From Podospora pseudocomata (taxonomy: Eukaryota; Ascomycota; Sordariomycetes; Sordariales; Podosporaceae): a DNA stretch of 64,000 nucleotides. The stretch lies in the NCBI RefSeq assembly GCF_035222375.1, contig NW_026946363.1:2542001-2606000 (forward strand), in the 5' to 3' direction. Below the pieces are notes generated by a model. It had not been told where the DNA came from. It ran no database searches and was given only the letters and a program-made list of their open reading frames with translations. Within the stretch, counting starts at the first letter, position 1; every line of letters begins with the position of its first letter. Below are positions 1 through 11,305 of the stretch, piece by piece. The translations under genes and the position numbers were made by a program.

Positions 1-1
1 G

Positions 2-223
2 GCTGGGGATGGGGCGATGCCGGGGGAGGCGCATTGGAAGAGCGAGATCGGGGCGCCGGCGGAGGGGACGAGGAGGAAGGCTTTGGAGAGGGATGGGTGG
101 ATGCCGCAGCCGCAGTTGGCGGAGAAGAGGGAGGCGAAGAGGAGTAGGGGGTGGGTTTGGCCTGAGGATGCGGTGGGCAGGAAGGAGTTGGGGAAGAGGG
201 GGGTTAGGTATGGGGGTTGTTAG
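2..223 (+). CDS. 3' end of an unidentified protein (partial at window edge)
   Basis: An open frame enters from the left edge and ends at a TAG at 221-223, giving the last 73 residues of a protein whose start lies outside the window. The frame uses mostly G-ending codons (gag, aag, ggg, ttg, gcg), the same pattern seen at the 3' ends of several confident genes here, such as DOP1, REV1 and the aldehyde dehydrogenase. That is why I prefer it to the other open frames. The peptide is charged and includes GEAHWKSEIGAP and a basic tail ending RYGGC. I do not recognise a domain. An intron inside the visible part, or a shadow frame, cannot be excluded. Confidence 0.4.
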   Translation, partial: AGDGAMPGEAHWKSEIGAPAEGTRRKALERDGWMPQPQLAEKREAKRSRGWVWPEDAVGRKELGKRGVRYGGC

Positions 224-1784
224 TTAGATTGCATGGCTGGTTCATGATGAAAGGGTCTGTGACTCTGGTGAAGAAAAAAAAAGAATAGTGAGACTCATGA
301 CTGACGACTGGTTTCGGGTGGGTCATGGGGACTCGAGGATTGGAGTTTTGGATATGGGAGTGGGCATTTGGGTACATTTTGATAGTTAATACAAAGTTCA
401 GATGATCAACACCTTTGACATTGACTTCCTGTGATATTGTGCGGCTCTTCATCCCAGCATCAACCCTCTCCAACCCAACCTCTTCTCCCAAAGTCTCATC
501 AACACCCATTGTCCCAAATCCACAGTAAAGCCCTCCAACCCATCACCAAAATACCCCACCGACACTCCCCGTTGCTTTTACGTCTCCATCCTAGACTTCA
601 GATAGCGATGTAAGCTGGTTCGAGGTTTCGCCTCTGCTTCTCTGGGGAAGCGGGTGGTTTATCTTTGTATGGCTAAACAGATCTATCTTGTTGATGAAGA
701 TTACGACGGCTCATTTGGACATTGTCGGTACCTTTTCTGTGGTTTACCTGGGAATTGAAAAGCTAGCTAGAGGAGTTTTGTGATGTGTTTGGATGTACTC
801 ATGTATGATGAAGTTGACAACTTTGGTGGAACTGGCCTTGATTGGATAAGATTGGTGTTTGAGTTGTGGCACTTGGACGCAGTGCTTGGGCTCAATATTT
901 GGGTTGTGGGTTGGGTGTATCAGTCGATGAATGGGGTGTTGTGTGTAGTTGTCTTTGGTAAAACTGGTTTTATACTATCTGCATGTGGGCCCATGAAGGT
1001 CGGAACCTCTTAGATCGGAACAGCTTCCGTAATCGGTACCGGGCCGGGGCTCATAATGGGATCCGCCATGGAACCTCCGTGCCAAGTCGGACCGGATTTC
1101 GGAATGCTTCTCAAGCCCTGCCGGGCAGAAAAGAGGGTTAGGGTTAATACAATGGCTGACAAATTACCCCCTCTTTGCCCCACTGCAACCTTGGCTCCAG
1201 AGCTGCGCCTTCGTGATGGACCTTCTCCTTTTCTCAACAGTCGCCAGTGCGTCAGGTGCATGCTCGGAGGGCACAGATCACTGAACAGGAAGCTTGCCAT
1301 CGGCACTCTTATCCATTGTTTTCCAATGGAATCGACTGACTGAATGGGTAGAGTGAAGTGGGGCTGCGTTAGTCGCATCTGCACTGCACTGTGCTGTCGC
1401 AGTTGAGGGCGCTGTGGTGGCCGCGACAATCCAAACCATAGATAGGGTGGTTAACCTCTGGGACAATAACCCAAAATAAAACCGTAGCTATAGAAAAATA
1501 AAAGAAACAATATTGTGGCTTCATTTTTGAAAAATACCAGTTGGTCGCACGCCCTCAGAAGCAGCCTTCTTTGCTAGGTATTGTCCAGCCAGAACTGGAT
1601 TGAAACCACACCATCAACCCCCAGGTCGACGAGTGGTCACAGCACAGCGAGCGGCCCCAAAACTCGCAGCAACGCTCTTTGGTGCCAAGCGACCTTTTCA
1701 ATTCCCAACTTCAGTCAGCGACAGTTGCGACTTGATATCGGCAGCAGGAGCATGTGCAGCGGACCATGACAGACACGCTGCACA
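224..1784. other. Intergenic region, no supported gene
   Basis: This 1.56 kb lies between the partial left-edge gene and the SAS4-domain gene. Short open frames exist on both strands (for example 1010-1429 minus), but none shows a domain, biased third positions or a sensible start. It probably holds the 3' UTR of the left gene and the promoter and leader of the SAS4 gene. A short telomere-like motif lies at 1133-1147. Confidence 0.6.
1133..1147 (+). repeat. Short telomere-like TTAGGG motif
   Basis: The sequence reads GAGGGTTAGGGTTAA, about two units of the fungal telomere repeat TTAGGG, some 640 bp upstream of the SAS4-domain start codon. It is too short to be a telomere relic and may be a binding site for a telobox/Myb-type protein, or chance. 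Confidence 0.4.
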
Positions 1785-3695
1785 ATGGCCATGACATCCT
1801 CTGCGACCCGCTCCAAACGAGCCGAGGGTCTCCATGCCACCATCTCGCACCCCAAGTTGCTCTCCAGCAGCAGCGCTGACTATCGCCGCCCTGTCGCGAC
1901 CGCCATGCCGAAGCAGAACAGCAAACAATTCCCGCTCAGCCCGACTCGCGCCTATGGAAAGCGACATCTCGACCTCTCGTCTGGCAATTGCGATGCCGTC
2001 ATACCAAAGAAGGCCAGGATTGCCGTAGAGATCCCGGCGAGGCCCTCGTCGTACCACGCCCGAGTTGCGAAAGAATCGGCCGACGCGCCACCATTGCCGC
2101 TGCCCACCAAACCCACTGTCGCGGCGGCGGCACCACCACCACCGCAACCCCGATCTGCGATACCGACACGAGCCCCGCCGGCGCAACCCGCGACAGCAAA
2201 CAATGCCGAGAAACACCCTACTAGCCTCACAAAACATCAGGAAAAGGTCGTCAATGGGCTCAAGCATGAGCTCAGCAGACTGCAGCCGAACACGGAGGAC
2301 ACAACGAGCACCACCCAAAGCCAGGGTCGCAAGTTGAGGTCACAAGAAGCCACTCGTTTCAAGAGTGAGCTCTCTGCTTATTTTCCCGAGTACGATGAGG
2401 TCATTGGCAACGACCCGAAAAAAGAGTGTGAGTTTATCTTGCATATTGTCATCTCCATTCAACTGCTAACCTGTTCGCGTCCTTTAGACTCGTTGAATCT
2501 CGAGACTCCAGTCGCCGTAGTATCCGATACCGCACCTCCTCCCTCTGCCTGGGCTTCCAAACCTCCAACCTTCCCAGTCGAGAGCTGGGGCGATAAGTTG
2601 TACACCGACCTCCACGACTGCCAACGAATTGACTTTGCATTCCTCGCAAAGCAATCCAAGCCACTTGATCCCTCACAGCACCAAGCAGACCCCTTGCCCG
2701 ATAGTTATTACGAACCAATCCATAAAAAAGAAGAAAAGCAAGAGCGCTCGGTACGAAATACCGAAAAGATTCGTGCCCAACATGAACGAGACCAAGTCAT
2801 CCGCCTCCTGGACGGCCTCCAAGGCCCAGACTGGCTCAGAATCATGGGTGTGAGCGGCATCACCGAATCCAAAAAGAAAACCTTCGAGCCTGCGAGAGAG
2901 TATTTCGTCAAGGGTTGCGAATCCATCCTGGATAAGTTCCGGCGATGGACGGCGGAGGAGAAGAGAAGGAAGCGGGAGAAGGAAAGGAAAGCGAAATACC
3001 TGGCCGACAGGGAGACTGCCACGAGTGAGGAGAAGGATCTTGAGCCCTCTGCTCGGTCCAGCCGTGCCACGTCTACAAGTCATGAGGAGAAGCATACGAA
3101 GAAAAAGAGGAAGAGAGAAGTGGTGGTTCCGGATAGCGAGGATGAGGCTATGGGTGATGATGAGCTGGATGGTGAACCACCAGATGATGCTGAGGAGAGT
3201 GACATTGATGCTTCTGTCGCTAAACAGCTTCGAGAAGAGGCTCTTGCGGCGGCTGCTAAGAAGTCGACTTTGAAGTCGAAGCCGCCACCGAAGAAACGGG
3301 TTCGTCCTTCGAAGCCACCACCACCACCACCGCCACCACCACCACCACCACCACCACCACCACCACACCAAGCTAAGAAGGCACCGACTGTTGAGCCTTT
3401 TCCTGCCCCGCCACAGCAGGAGAGGGAGTTTACGTCTTTCTTTGCGAAAAAACATCAGCGTGATGCTGCTCTCAATCCAAACCGTCGCCGAATTAGTACC
3501 AGAAGGAACCCAGTTCTTGCTTGGGGCGTGGCCGTTCCCGAGGTTGCAGAGGCCGATTTTAGTCTCTCGGAAGAGATCAGGGATGAGGTGATGGGGTCGA
3601 GGAACAGTGCTCCTGCTGCTACGACTACCAACGATGCTGCCGCCGCTGTTAAGCCTACCAGGGGCCGTCCTGCGAGGGGGAAGAAGAAGCCTTAG
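1785..3695 (+). CDS. SAS4: SAS4-domain protein (Something About Silencing subunit 4-like)
   Basis: The model joins 1785-2427 and 2488-3695 (616 aa). The 60 bp intron 2428-2487 has a GTGAGT donor, a GCTAAC branch point and a TTTAG acceptor; it is in frame, so an unspliced reading frame also exists. After splicing the protein reads KKEYSLNLETP, then WGDKLYTDLHDCQRIDFAF, DPLPDSYYEPIHKKEEKQ and a C-terminal DGLQGPDWLRIMGVSGIT block, which I recognise as the fungal SAS4 domain. In yeast Sas4 is the core subunit of the Sas2 acetyltransferase complex that acetylates H4 K16 at silencing boundaries; the role in filamentous fungi is inferred. The C-terminal third is disordered, with acidic/basic stretches and a run of 17 prolines. 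A second ATG lies two codons downstream. Confidence 0.82.
   Translation: MAMTSSATRSKRAEGLHATISHPKLLSSSSADYRRPVATAMPKQNSKQFPLSPTRAYGKRHLDLSSGNCDAVIPKKARIAVEIPARPSSYHARVAKESADAPPLPLPTKPTVAAAAPPPPQPRSAIPTRAPPAQPATANNAEKHPTSLTKHQEKVVNGLKHELSRLQPNTEDTTSTTQSQGRKLRSQEATRFKSELSAYFPEYDEVIGNDPKKECEFILHIVISIQLLTCSRPLDSLNLETPVAVVSDTAPPPSAWASKPPTFPVESWGDKLYTDLHDCQRIDFAFLAKQSKPLDPSQHQADPLPDSYYEPIHKKEEKQERSVRNTEKIRAQHERDQVIRLLDGLQGPDWLRIMGVSGITESKKKTFEPAREYFVKGCESILDKFRRWTAEEKRRKREKERKAKYLADRETATSEEKDLEPSARSSRATSTSHEEKHTKKKRKREVVVPDSEDEAMGDDELDGEPPDDAEESDIDASVAKQLREEALAAAAKKSTLKSKPPPKKRVRPSKPPPPPPPPPPPPPPPPPHQAKKAPTVEPFPAPPQQEREFTSFFAKKHQRDAALNPNRRRISTRRNPVLAWGVAVPEVAEADFSLSEEIRDEVMGSRNSAPAATTTNDAAAAVKPTRGRPARGKKKP
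3315..3365 (+). repeat. CCA trinucleotide repeat encoding poly-proline
   Basis: Seventeen consecutive proline codons, all CCA except one CCG, lie within the SAS4-domain gene. The near-pure codon run is typical of a slippage-prone microsatellite and is likely to differ in length between strains. Confidence 0.9.
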
Positions 3696-4588
3696 TTGCC
3701 TCTTTTTTGTCGAAGCAGAGAGATGAACATCATGCCCGTCATCACCCTTTGCAACATTAACACATTGTTCCTCGCCACATGCTTACGCGAGTATATATTT
3801 GTACATTAGCAAACTACCACCACCCCCGCATTGATAGGGGACTTGTAGTTATTCAAAGGATACAAAGGGTTTAGGGTTAGGGTCAGGGTAGGGGTAAACT
3901 TGGGAATTTTCAAGCAGGGAGTTTAGGGGCGGTTTCGGATTATTTGGGTTGGGTTGGGGTTTGCTGGGCAGACTTTTTACCGTCATAGGAAGGGGAAATA
4001 ACTGTTTTTGCGACTGGCAAATTGTTTGGAGGGAGTAGAGACAGTGAGGAGTACCAGGGGTGCAGGACAACAGGCTGCATAGTGTAGGGGTGTTTGTGGG
4101 GGTAATTGATGTGGGAGGGGGGGTTGTTAATCTGTAGAGATAATTGTATTTATAAATCAAGGTATTAGGAATACCTTTGTGGTTGGGGTGTTTATTGTGA
4201 GCGATTTGTGATCTTAATGGGTGGTAAAGGGGTTGGTGGTGCTGTTCAGGCTGTGAGAATAGCCAACGACTCCTATGTTGACACGAGAACTGAGCAGACA
4301 ACACTCAAAAATCTCCAAACTCCTTGCGAAAAAAGACATATATACCGCTCAAAAAGTTACATGAAACTAGCCCAGGCCCAAACCTGGCTATGCATATACC
4401 TAGCCCATAACCCCCTTTCCCCCCAAGTCCAGAACCATGAATGAACCTAACAGTCCTTTTTGTTCCCTTTCCCCAGCCAACCCAGTCTACAACGCCCCGC
4501 CCCTAATTGCCTTGTCCGTATTATATGTACCCCCTTTACCTCCCCCTTGCCACCCCTTCCAAATTGAACCTCTCCACATTCTCCTCCG
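3696..4588. other. Convergent 3' intergenic region
   Basis: Lies between the SAS4 stop and the histidine kinase stop on the opposite strand. It contains a 456 nt minus-strand open frame (3849-4304) that is rich in Pro, Thr and Asn and has no domain, which I do not accept as a gene. Telomere-like repeats are at 3866-3893. Confidence 0.6.
3866..3893 (+). repeat. Degenerate telomere-like tract
   Basis: About four to five units related to TTAGGG lie in the 3' flank of the SAS4-domain gene (TTTAGGG, TTAGGG, TCAGGG, TAGGGG in order). It is too short and too degenerate to prove a chromosome-fusion scar. Confidence 0.55.
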
Positions 4589-7500
4589 TCAACCTCTCCC
4601 CCAGCCCCTCCTTCTTCCCCCCAAGAACAGAAGACTCTTCGCCCCCCCAATCCCCGCCGCCCCAACAAGCTTATCATCCCGACTGTGCATCGCACTCTCC
4701 TTGTCCTCCTCAAAGTGCTTAATAACAGGCGACATCGGCACCCCCCCCAGCCTTTCCTCACTCCCCGGCCTCGACAGCCCTTTCTGCGGGGAGTTAGATT
4801 TGGGAGTGGTACTATCCCCACCACCACCACCACCACTGCCACCACCACCATCACTTACAACCCCAACCCCATCACTCACGACCGTATACCCCGGAAAATG
4901 CCCCCTTTCCTCCCTCCCCTCCTCCCCAGGCTTAGGCGTGGCCAGTTCCTCATGCGTCTCTCTATCATGTTCCACCCCAACCCCCGGAATCACCGCATTA
5001 TCACAATGCTCCCCCGAATCCGAACAATCACTCACCACACTGCTCCCAACCCCATCATCCACCGCCACCATCCCCCCTTTCCTCCCCTTACTCCCCCACC
5101 TGACCAACATCCTCTCCAAAACCCTACTCTTCACCGGCTTGCTCAGATAATCATCCATCCCCGCCCTCTTGCACTTCTCCCTATCCCCCTGAATCGCACT
5201 CGCCGTCATGGCCACGATCGGCACGTCCCCCACAAAAGCCTTGTACGGCAAGTGGTGCCTCAGCAAGTGCGTGCACTTGTACCCATCAATCAGCGGCATC
5301 TGCACATCCATCAAAATGATATCCGGCTTCTTCTTCTCCCCCTTCTCCGCCGCAATCAGGTAATCTAGCGCCTCCTTCCCGTTCCAGGCAGCAACAACAT
5401 TAAAGCCGAGTTTTCGAATCGTCTTGATGGCAATCTGCTGATTGATAGCATTGTCCTCCACAACCAAAATGTGGATCTTGGACCTCTCTTCCAGGGACAG
5501 GTCTTCCTCAGGCGAGGACACACCAGGTAGGTTGACCGACGACGAGTTGCGCCACGATGAACGGCCCCTGTCCCCAAGTACAGAACCGATCTCGGGGGGC
5601 GTTCCCATAGCATGGTCGTACTCTGAGCTGTGGCACGAGACGCTCATCTCCGACTGCAACCGATCAGGAATGGGATCAATCTGGACAAGGCTGGACTTTT
5701 GAGCAGCACCCTGGGGCTTGTTGAACGGGATCCAAAACGTGGCCGTCGTCCCCGTCCCAAGAGTGGACTCGAGCACCATCCTCCCCTTCATCAAATCCAG
5801 TAGGTGCTTGCAAATCGTTAACCCCAATCCCGTCCCGCCAAACTTCCTCGCCGTCGAAGCGTCACCCTGACTAAAAGGCTGAAACAGCCTCTTCCTCACC
5901 TCCTCCTCGATCCCGATCCCCGTGTCCTCGATCACAAACTTGATCTCGGTGATCTCGGACGTGTCCTTCTCCTTGAAAACCGAAAACTTGACATGCCCAT
6001 GGTTGGTGAACTTGATGCTGTTCGTCACCAGATTCGTGATAATCTGCCTCACCCTCCCAGGATCGCCCATAACCACCATGTCAGTCTCGATATCCTCCGA
6101 GATGTCGGAATGAAAGGCCAAATCTTTTCGCTCGGCGGCAAAGCTCAACATCTTGGACACATCTCGGACGATAACCGAGAGCGAGAACTGGACTTCTTCA
6201 ATGTCGAGCCTCCCCGACTCCACCTTGGAAAAGTCCAAAATGTCGTTGATGACCGTCAACAGCGCGTTGGCGGAGCGGTAGATGTTTTCTGTAATGTCTC
6301 GTTGTTCTTCCGTGAGCTCAACATCGAGAAGCAGCTCCGACATCCCGATCACGCCTGTGATGGGGGTTCGAATTTCATGAGACATCTACCTCCAATGTTA
6401 GCTCCCGCAGTTTGTTCATCAGACGTGTCACCACCTACATTAGCAAGAAACTGCGACTTCAACCTGCTGGCCTCCTTGGCGGCAGCTTCATTAGCCACCA
6501 GTTGTCTCTTTTCTTGAGCCTGCGCCTGGATGTCCTGTTCTCTCGCCTTGAGCTCGGTAACATCCATGATGAGGCCTATCACGCCCTCGATGATGGTGTT
6601 TGCTTCCCCCTTCTCACGGATTCTTTTCCCTAGAATGGGTTGGAACCGAGTGCGGTACCAGCGTCCATCTGTTGCAATGTCAGCATATACCAATAGTCGC
6701 TTGCTAGACCCAAAAACATACCCATCTCATGTTCTTGAAAGTCCTCCTTCGTCGTACTCCCATCAAGAATAGACTCCAGCGGACTCAAGAAAGCCGGCAT
6801 CTGTCCCTCTGGCAGCTGCGAGTTAAGACGATTAAACACGTCGTAAACATCCTCCCCAATAAACCAGCGCGAGGTGGTATTGTCACACTGATAGTCCCAT
6901 ATCAGCGCTCCCTCAATCATAGTGATCTTCCGGTTCAGGTCGACCGTAAACATCGTCATGTTAGACAGAGCGATAACACTGAGAAGCTGCTGCCGAGTTC
7001 TGTTAGCCTCGATCTTGGTCTCGATGCTTTCATGGACGTCGGTGCATGTTCCTAAACAAACGAATGAGTGCTCCGTCACAGATCTGCCAGGGACAGACGA
7101 AAGCTCACCAAACCACTTCTCAATCTTGCCCGTCTGCTTATTCCGCAACGGCAGCGCCCTCCCCAGAAACCACCTCCACTCCCCATCTTTGTTGCGACAC
7201 CTGTACTCCGTCATGTAGGGCTCGCCAGTCGCAAGAGAGTGCTTCCACCGCTTCGTAGCCTCCACCATGTCATCCGGATGAAAAGGCTTCGACCACCCCT
7301 CACCAAACGAGTCTTCCTCGGACAGGCCAGTGTAATGATACCACCGACTATTATAAAAATCATGCTGCCCATCAGGCGTCGCCGTCCACACCAACTGCGG
7401 CATCGTGTCACAAATAAGCCTAAACCTCTCCTCATCCGCCGCCTTGATCTGGTTCAGCTCCTCATGAAGCCTGGTCACATCCCGGCATGTTACGACGCCG

Positions 7501-9062
7501 GCGAGAAACTCCCCCGTGTTCTCATCCTTGATCGCCACCCCCTCCACATCAAAAACAAGACTTTTTCCATACTCATCACGCATCCCGATGCGGAGGCCGA
7601 CAAAGGGCTTCTCGGTTCGCAACAGCACAGCGATCGGATACTCGCTCGGATCCAGCTGCTTCGTAAAATCTTGGTCCCATACCACCCAGTTTGGCAGCAG
7701 ATCAAAGCCATCAGCCGACTTGTCAAGGTCAGCGTTTCGGACAAACAAGTTGCGGGCAGCACGGTTGGGAAGCGTTACACTTCCGTCTCTCCACATGGCC
7801 AGGATGGGCGTCTGGATGTTGTCAAGCAAGGCATCCTTCATGATGTTGATCTTTTGGAGTACCGACGGCGCGCTTGAGGGTGCCGAGGCAGCGGGCGGTC
7901 CAAAGGGGGGGAACGGGTTGGCGGAAAAGGACACGGCAGAAGGGCTGAGCTTGAACGAGGAGGAAGCGTTGGAGTCCCTGCTAGAGGCCGCAGAAGGTGG
8001 GTTGCTGACATGAGGTATAGACTTCCTCTCGGCAGCTTCCAAATAACTCGGTTTGGCCGTCGATTTTCTCCTACTCATGGCGGGGCTGAAAGCCGAGTTG
8101 GTGTTGGTGAAGGTCAACGTGAAGAAAGTTTGTCCTTCGCTGACATCCCAGACCGATATGATCATTTTGGCACGCCTTTGGGAAGCCGACAAGTTGTGCC
8201 TTGCTCGAGGATCATACGTGGAACTGGTGACATCTTTGGGAGAAATCACCACCTCGATGGCGAGGGTTGGCGTGTGGTCATGGGGTTTTCCATCGAAAAC
8301 GTGGTCATCGTTCGCTCCGTCCGGTATTGGCGTGGCATCTCCGCCGACCTCGACGGCGCCGTCGGCTGTCGCCGATGGACTTCCACCTCCCGTTTCGACA
8401 GCAGCTTGGTTGAGGAATTGCTCCCAATCAAGCCAAACCGGAACGTCGTCCTGAATCAGATCAATGCCCACCTGAGCCAGGGTCTTGCCGCGAAGAATGT
8501 CCACGACGGGTACCATGCCGTCACCGTCGGCACCAACATTTTCGGGTATCATACCGAGCAGTCTTCCCATGGCTTCGTTTGCCAAAGCTACCGTCTTTAA
8601 GCCGTCCAAAACAAGCACGGGTACTGGGAGAAATTGTAAGGCTGAGAAGGCCACTTGTCCGGGCGTGATACATGGCATCGGTATGCGAAATGGACTGGCG
8701 TTTTGCGATCGAGGAACACCTGGCGTGAGTAAGGGAGCGTCCCTAACGAACCGATTACCGCCTACAGAGGCCACATTGTAGGCGGGCGACTGAGGTCGAC
8801 TGTGATGGCGGGTATATCGACCAAAATACTGCGTGTCGTCTGGGGTCGAGTGCGGGGATTGGCGAACAGGGACTGCTGGGCTGGTGTCGATGGCGCAGCT
8901 GGCGTCCTGTAACTCTTGACTGGGCGTCATGTCGACGTCGCCGTCAGGAGGGGCATCGAGCAGACAACGGCCCGCGAGCCCAAGATGGCTGGATTTGAGG
9001 TTTGGCGGGGTGTATGTGTGCGTATGTGATTTAGTCGTCAAAGCAAAAACTTTTTTGGGCAT
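4589..9062 (-). CDS. Hybrid histidine kinase with several PAS domains
   Basis: The model joins (minus) 9062-7109, 7051-6722, 6668-6439 and 6385-4589, giving 1,436 aa. The three introns (57, 53, 53 bp) have GTGAGC, GTATGT and GTAGGT donors. Splicing restores two diagnostic joints: KWFGTCTDVH at the end of a PAS/PAC unit and FLANMSHEIRTPITGV of the HisKA domain. There are about four PAS-like segments before the kinase core. His841 is the phospho-acceptor; the ATPase N box (TNLVTNSIKF), G1 (DTGIGI), F (FQPFSQGD) and G2 (GGTGLGLTI) motifs follow. A receiver near residues 1140-1270 has Asp1198 (ILMDVQMP) and the conserved Lys (SKPVK), so both halves look active. The C-terminal 170 residues are Gly/Ser-rich. 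It should signal through an Hpt protein to response regulators; the input is unknown. The first ~45 residues are the least certain part. Confidence 0.88.
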
Positions 9063-11305
9063 CCAAGAGTTGTGACTTTGGCTAGATAGTTTCGGTTCGA
9101 ATTGGTCCAGACACTGGACAGCATCAGCAGTGACTAAACTCCCACCGGCGGCTCCCGAACTCTTTTGTCACGTTAAGCTGGGCATCTCCGTCTTAGAGCT
9201 CGCGTTGCGTTGTGAAGGGCGCGGCTGATTCTATGGAAGCACAGAAAGTGTATGGTATGAGGTCGTGATAGCAAGTCGAAGATTGGAAAGCAGTGCGAGA
9301 TAATCTACTCCCACCTCGCTCTCTCTGGTAATTCAGATGCAAATGGAAAGAATCGACTAGGCCCCCGGGGTGGCTTTTTTGCCCAGTGCCAGCGGTACCT
9401 AGGCCGGCTGCGTAATCCGACCTGGGCGGCTTTAAGGTTGGTTTAGTCAAGGCCGGAGCTTTGCAGAAACCCTTTGTTTCTGCTCCCGGTGTCGTCATTG
9501 GCAACCACGTCCCTAAAAGATCAGAGCAAACTCTCCCACTGAGCCGTTAGCTGAACACTAGTAAGGTTGAACATCCGATGAACGGTAACAGGGGGAAATC
9601 CACAAGGATGGAATAGTGGAGGGTCAGCATCAGATTTCTGAAGTGGCAATGCTACCTCAGCGGTCACTATCGTGAAGATCGTGTATCCGAGACAGCAATG
9701 GAATGCGCCGAATGGAAGCACTGGGTCAGACGAAAACGGGAGGGGTGTCAGACCAATGTCATCTCGCAGTTTGTACAACTGTGACCCTCACCGCCCTCAG
9801 CTGGACAACTCTGCTCAGAGATGGGATTTCCACTCGGAAGCATGGGATTTTGCATTGTTCCGTATATAATGCCCCAAACACGGTTCCATTCGCGATGTCG
9901 AAGCCGATGCGACCTTCTGTTGATCGCTTGCATTTCACTGGCCGGGCCTTGCTAACAGCTGCTGGCAGTTGTCGTTACCAAACCACCGCTTGGATTTCAC
10001 GTTCTCAACATTGACTTTTGGACCATCTCGAAAATCATATTTTATAGCACCCCGTCGTGCCTGTTCCACAAGCGCACAGCAGTTGACACTTTTGACACGT
10101 CTCACCGGTTCGGATGACTGACTCGGGAGGTCTTCTAGCCGAGTAACCCCAAGCCAACAAATTGGGAACAGAGACTGTTTGTCCACCTTAATGAGAATCG
10201 AGACTTTACGGTCCAGCCCCGAATCACGGCTCTACAACAAGCCCCGGGCTGTGTGGTCAAGGTGAAGCCGGAGACAAGACAGGGCCAAGCCCGTGACTCC
10301 ACTTCTCCACACATTCGCCGGCACCGGATGCCGGGGGCACGTCGCCGGGTATCCTTCGGGCCGTTCAGCACGTGGGTTCACTCCCCGATACTACTACGAC
10401 AACGCTCCGGTCGAGACACCTTGCGGCTCTTGGGACGCACCGTGTGATGGTTGCTCTATAGTGACATGCTGACGAGTGTGCGGTTCATCGACAATGTCTT
10501 ATCGGGCCCCCCTCCCACCCCCCTCGACCCCAAATTCTGGCTGTCACGCTGCCACCAGGTCTTTCTTGTTCCGCATTCCGAGCCCTTGGCGCCCAGAACC
10601 TGGAGTCGAAGCAAGGCTGAGCCTCCGAACGCAGCACCCGCGATGAATGCCGAACATGCTCCCCACCATGAGTACCCCACCTGGAGACCCCGCAGGAAGG
10701 GTCTAGAGAGATGGAGGGGTCACCAGGGAGCTGGGTTTTGCCATCGGATTTGCCCCGTTGAACAACGTCACTGGAAAGGGAAGGCTCAAACATGGCATTT
10801 TCTGCATCTTCGGATGGCAGCTCTCTGCGATGAGATGAGATGATGGTGGCCTTCTCTTCACCTTTGGACAACCAATCATAACTGATCATTGTCATGACAG
10901 ACAAGTAGGAACCCAGCATCACCAGGGCAGGCCGGCAAGTGTTTTCAGTGTTTTATACCCTCCCACATGCGCGCCGCTTCACAACCCCATCTTGGCCACG
11001 GTCTCCGGGGACGGCACTCATCCAGGGGTAACGCCCCTCGCGATACCCACATGCCGGCCTGCGACGAGATCCCAGACTCTGCTCCTCCAGGCCAATCCAG
11101 GTTCACCCCCCACATGATGACCGATCATGTCTGTCTTCTTCCTATTTTTCTCCCGCTTCTCCCCAGCTTCATCGGCCTTGTTCCCGTTCCTCTGGATCTC
11201 ACTTCTGCTGTAGCCCCTTCCTTGTTTTCTTCTTGTTGATACCCCGGACTGTACCTTGCCTTTGTCTTCTTTCCCATCTCTCTTTCCCCGCCTTTTTCGC
11301 CCATC
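9063..11305. other. Divergent promoter region between histidine kinase and aldehyde dehydrogenase
   Basis: About 2.2 kb separates the two divergent start codons. I see no supported gene. Open frames at 10456-10922 (minus) and 10451-10843 (plus) overlap each other and have no domain or convincing codon bias. Pyrimidine-rich sequence just upstream of 11306 fits a fungal 5' leader. Confidence 0.6.

Noticed and set aside
3849-4304. 151-codon minus-strand open frame
   Set aside because: Low-complexity Pro/Thr/Asn composition, includes the complement of the telomere-like tract, no domain.
9085-9105. B-box-like GGTTCGAATTG suggesting a tRNA
   Set aside because: No matching T-stem, no anticodon arm or acceptor stem around it.
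10456-10922. Overlapping minus-strand open frames resembling a small membrane protein
   Set aside because: Considered as a split mitochondrial-type gene, but I could not find a splice model or a family match.
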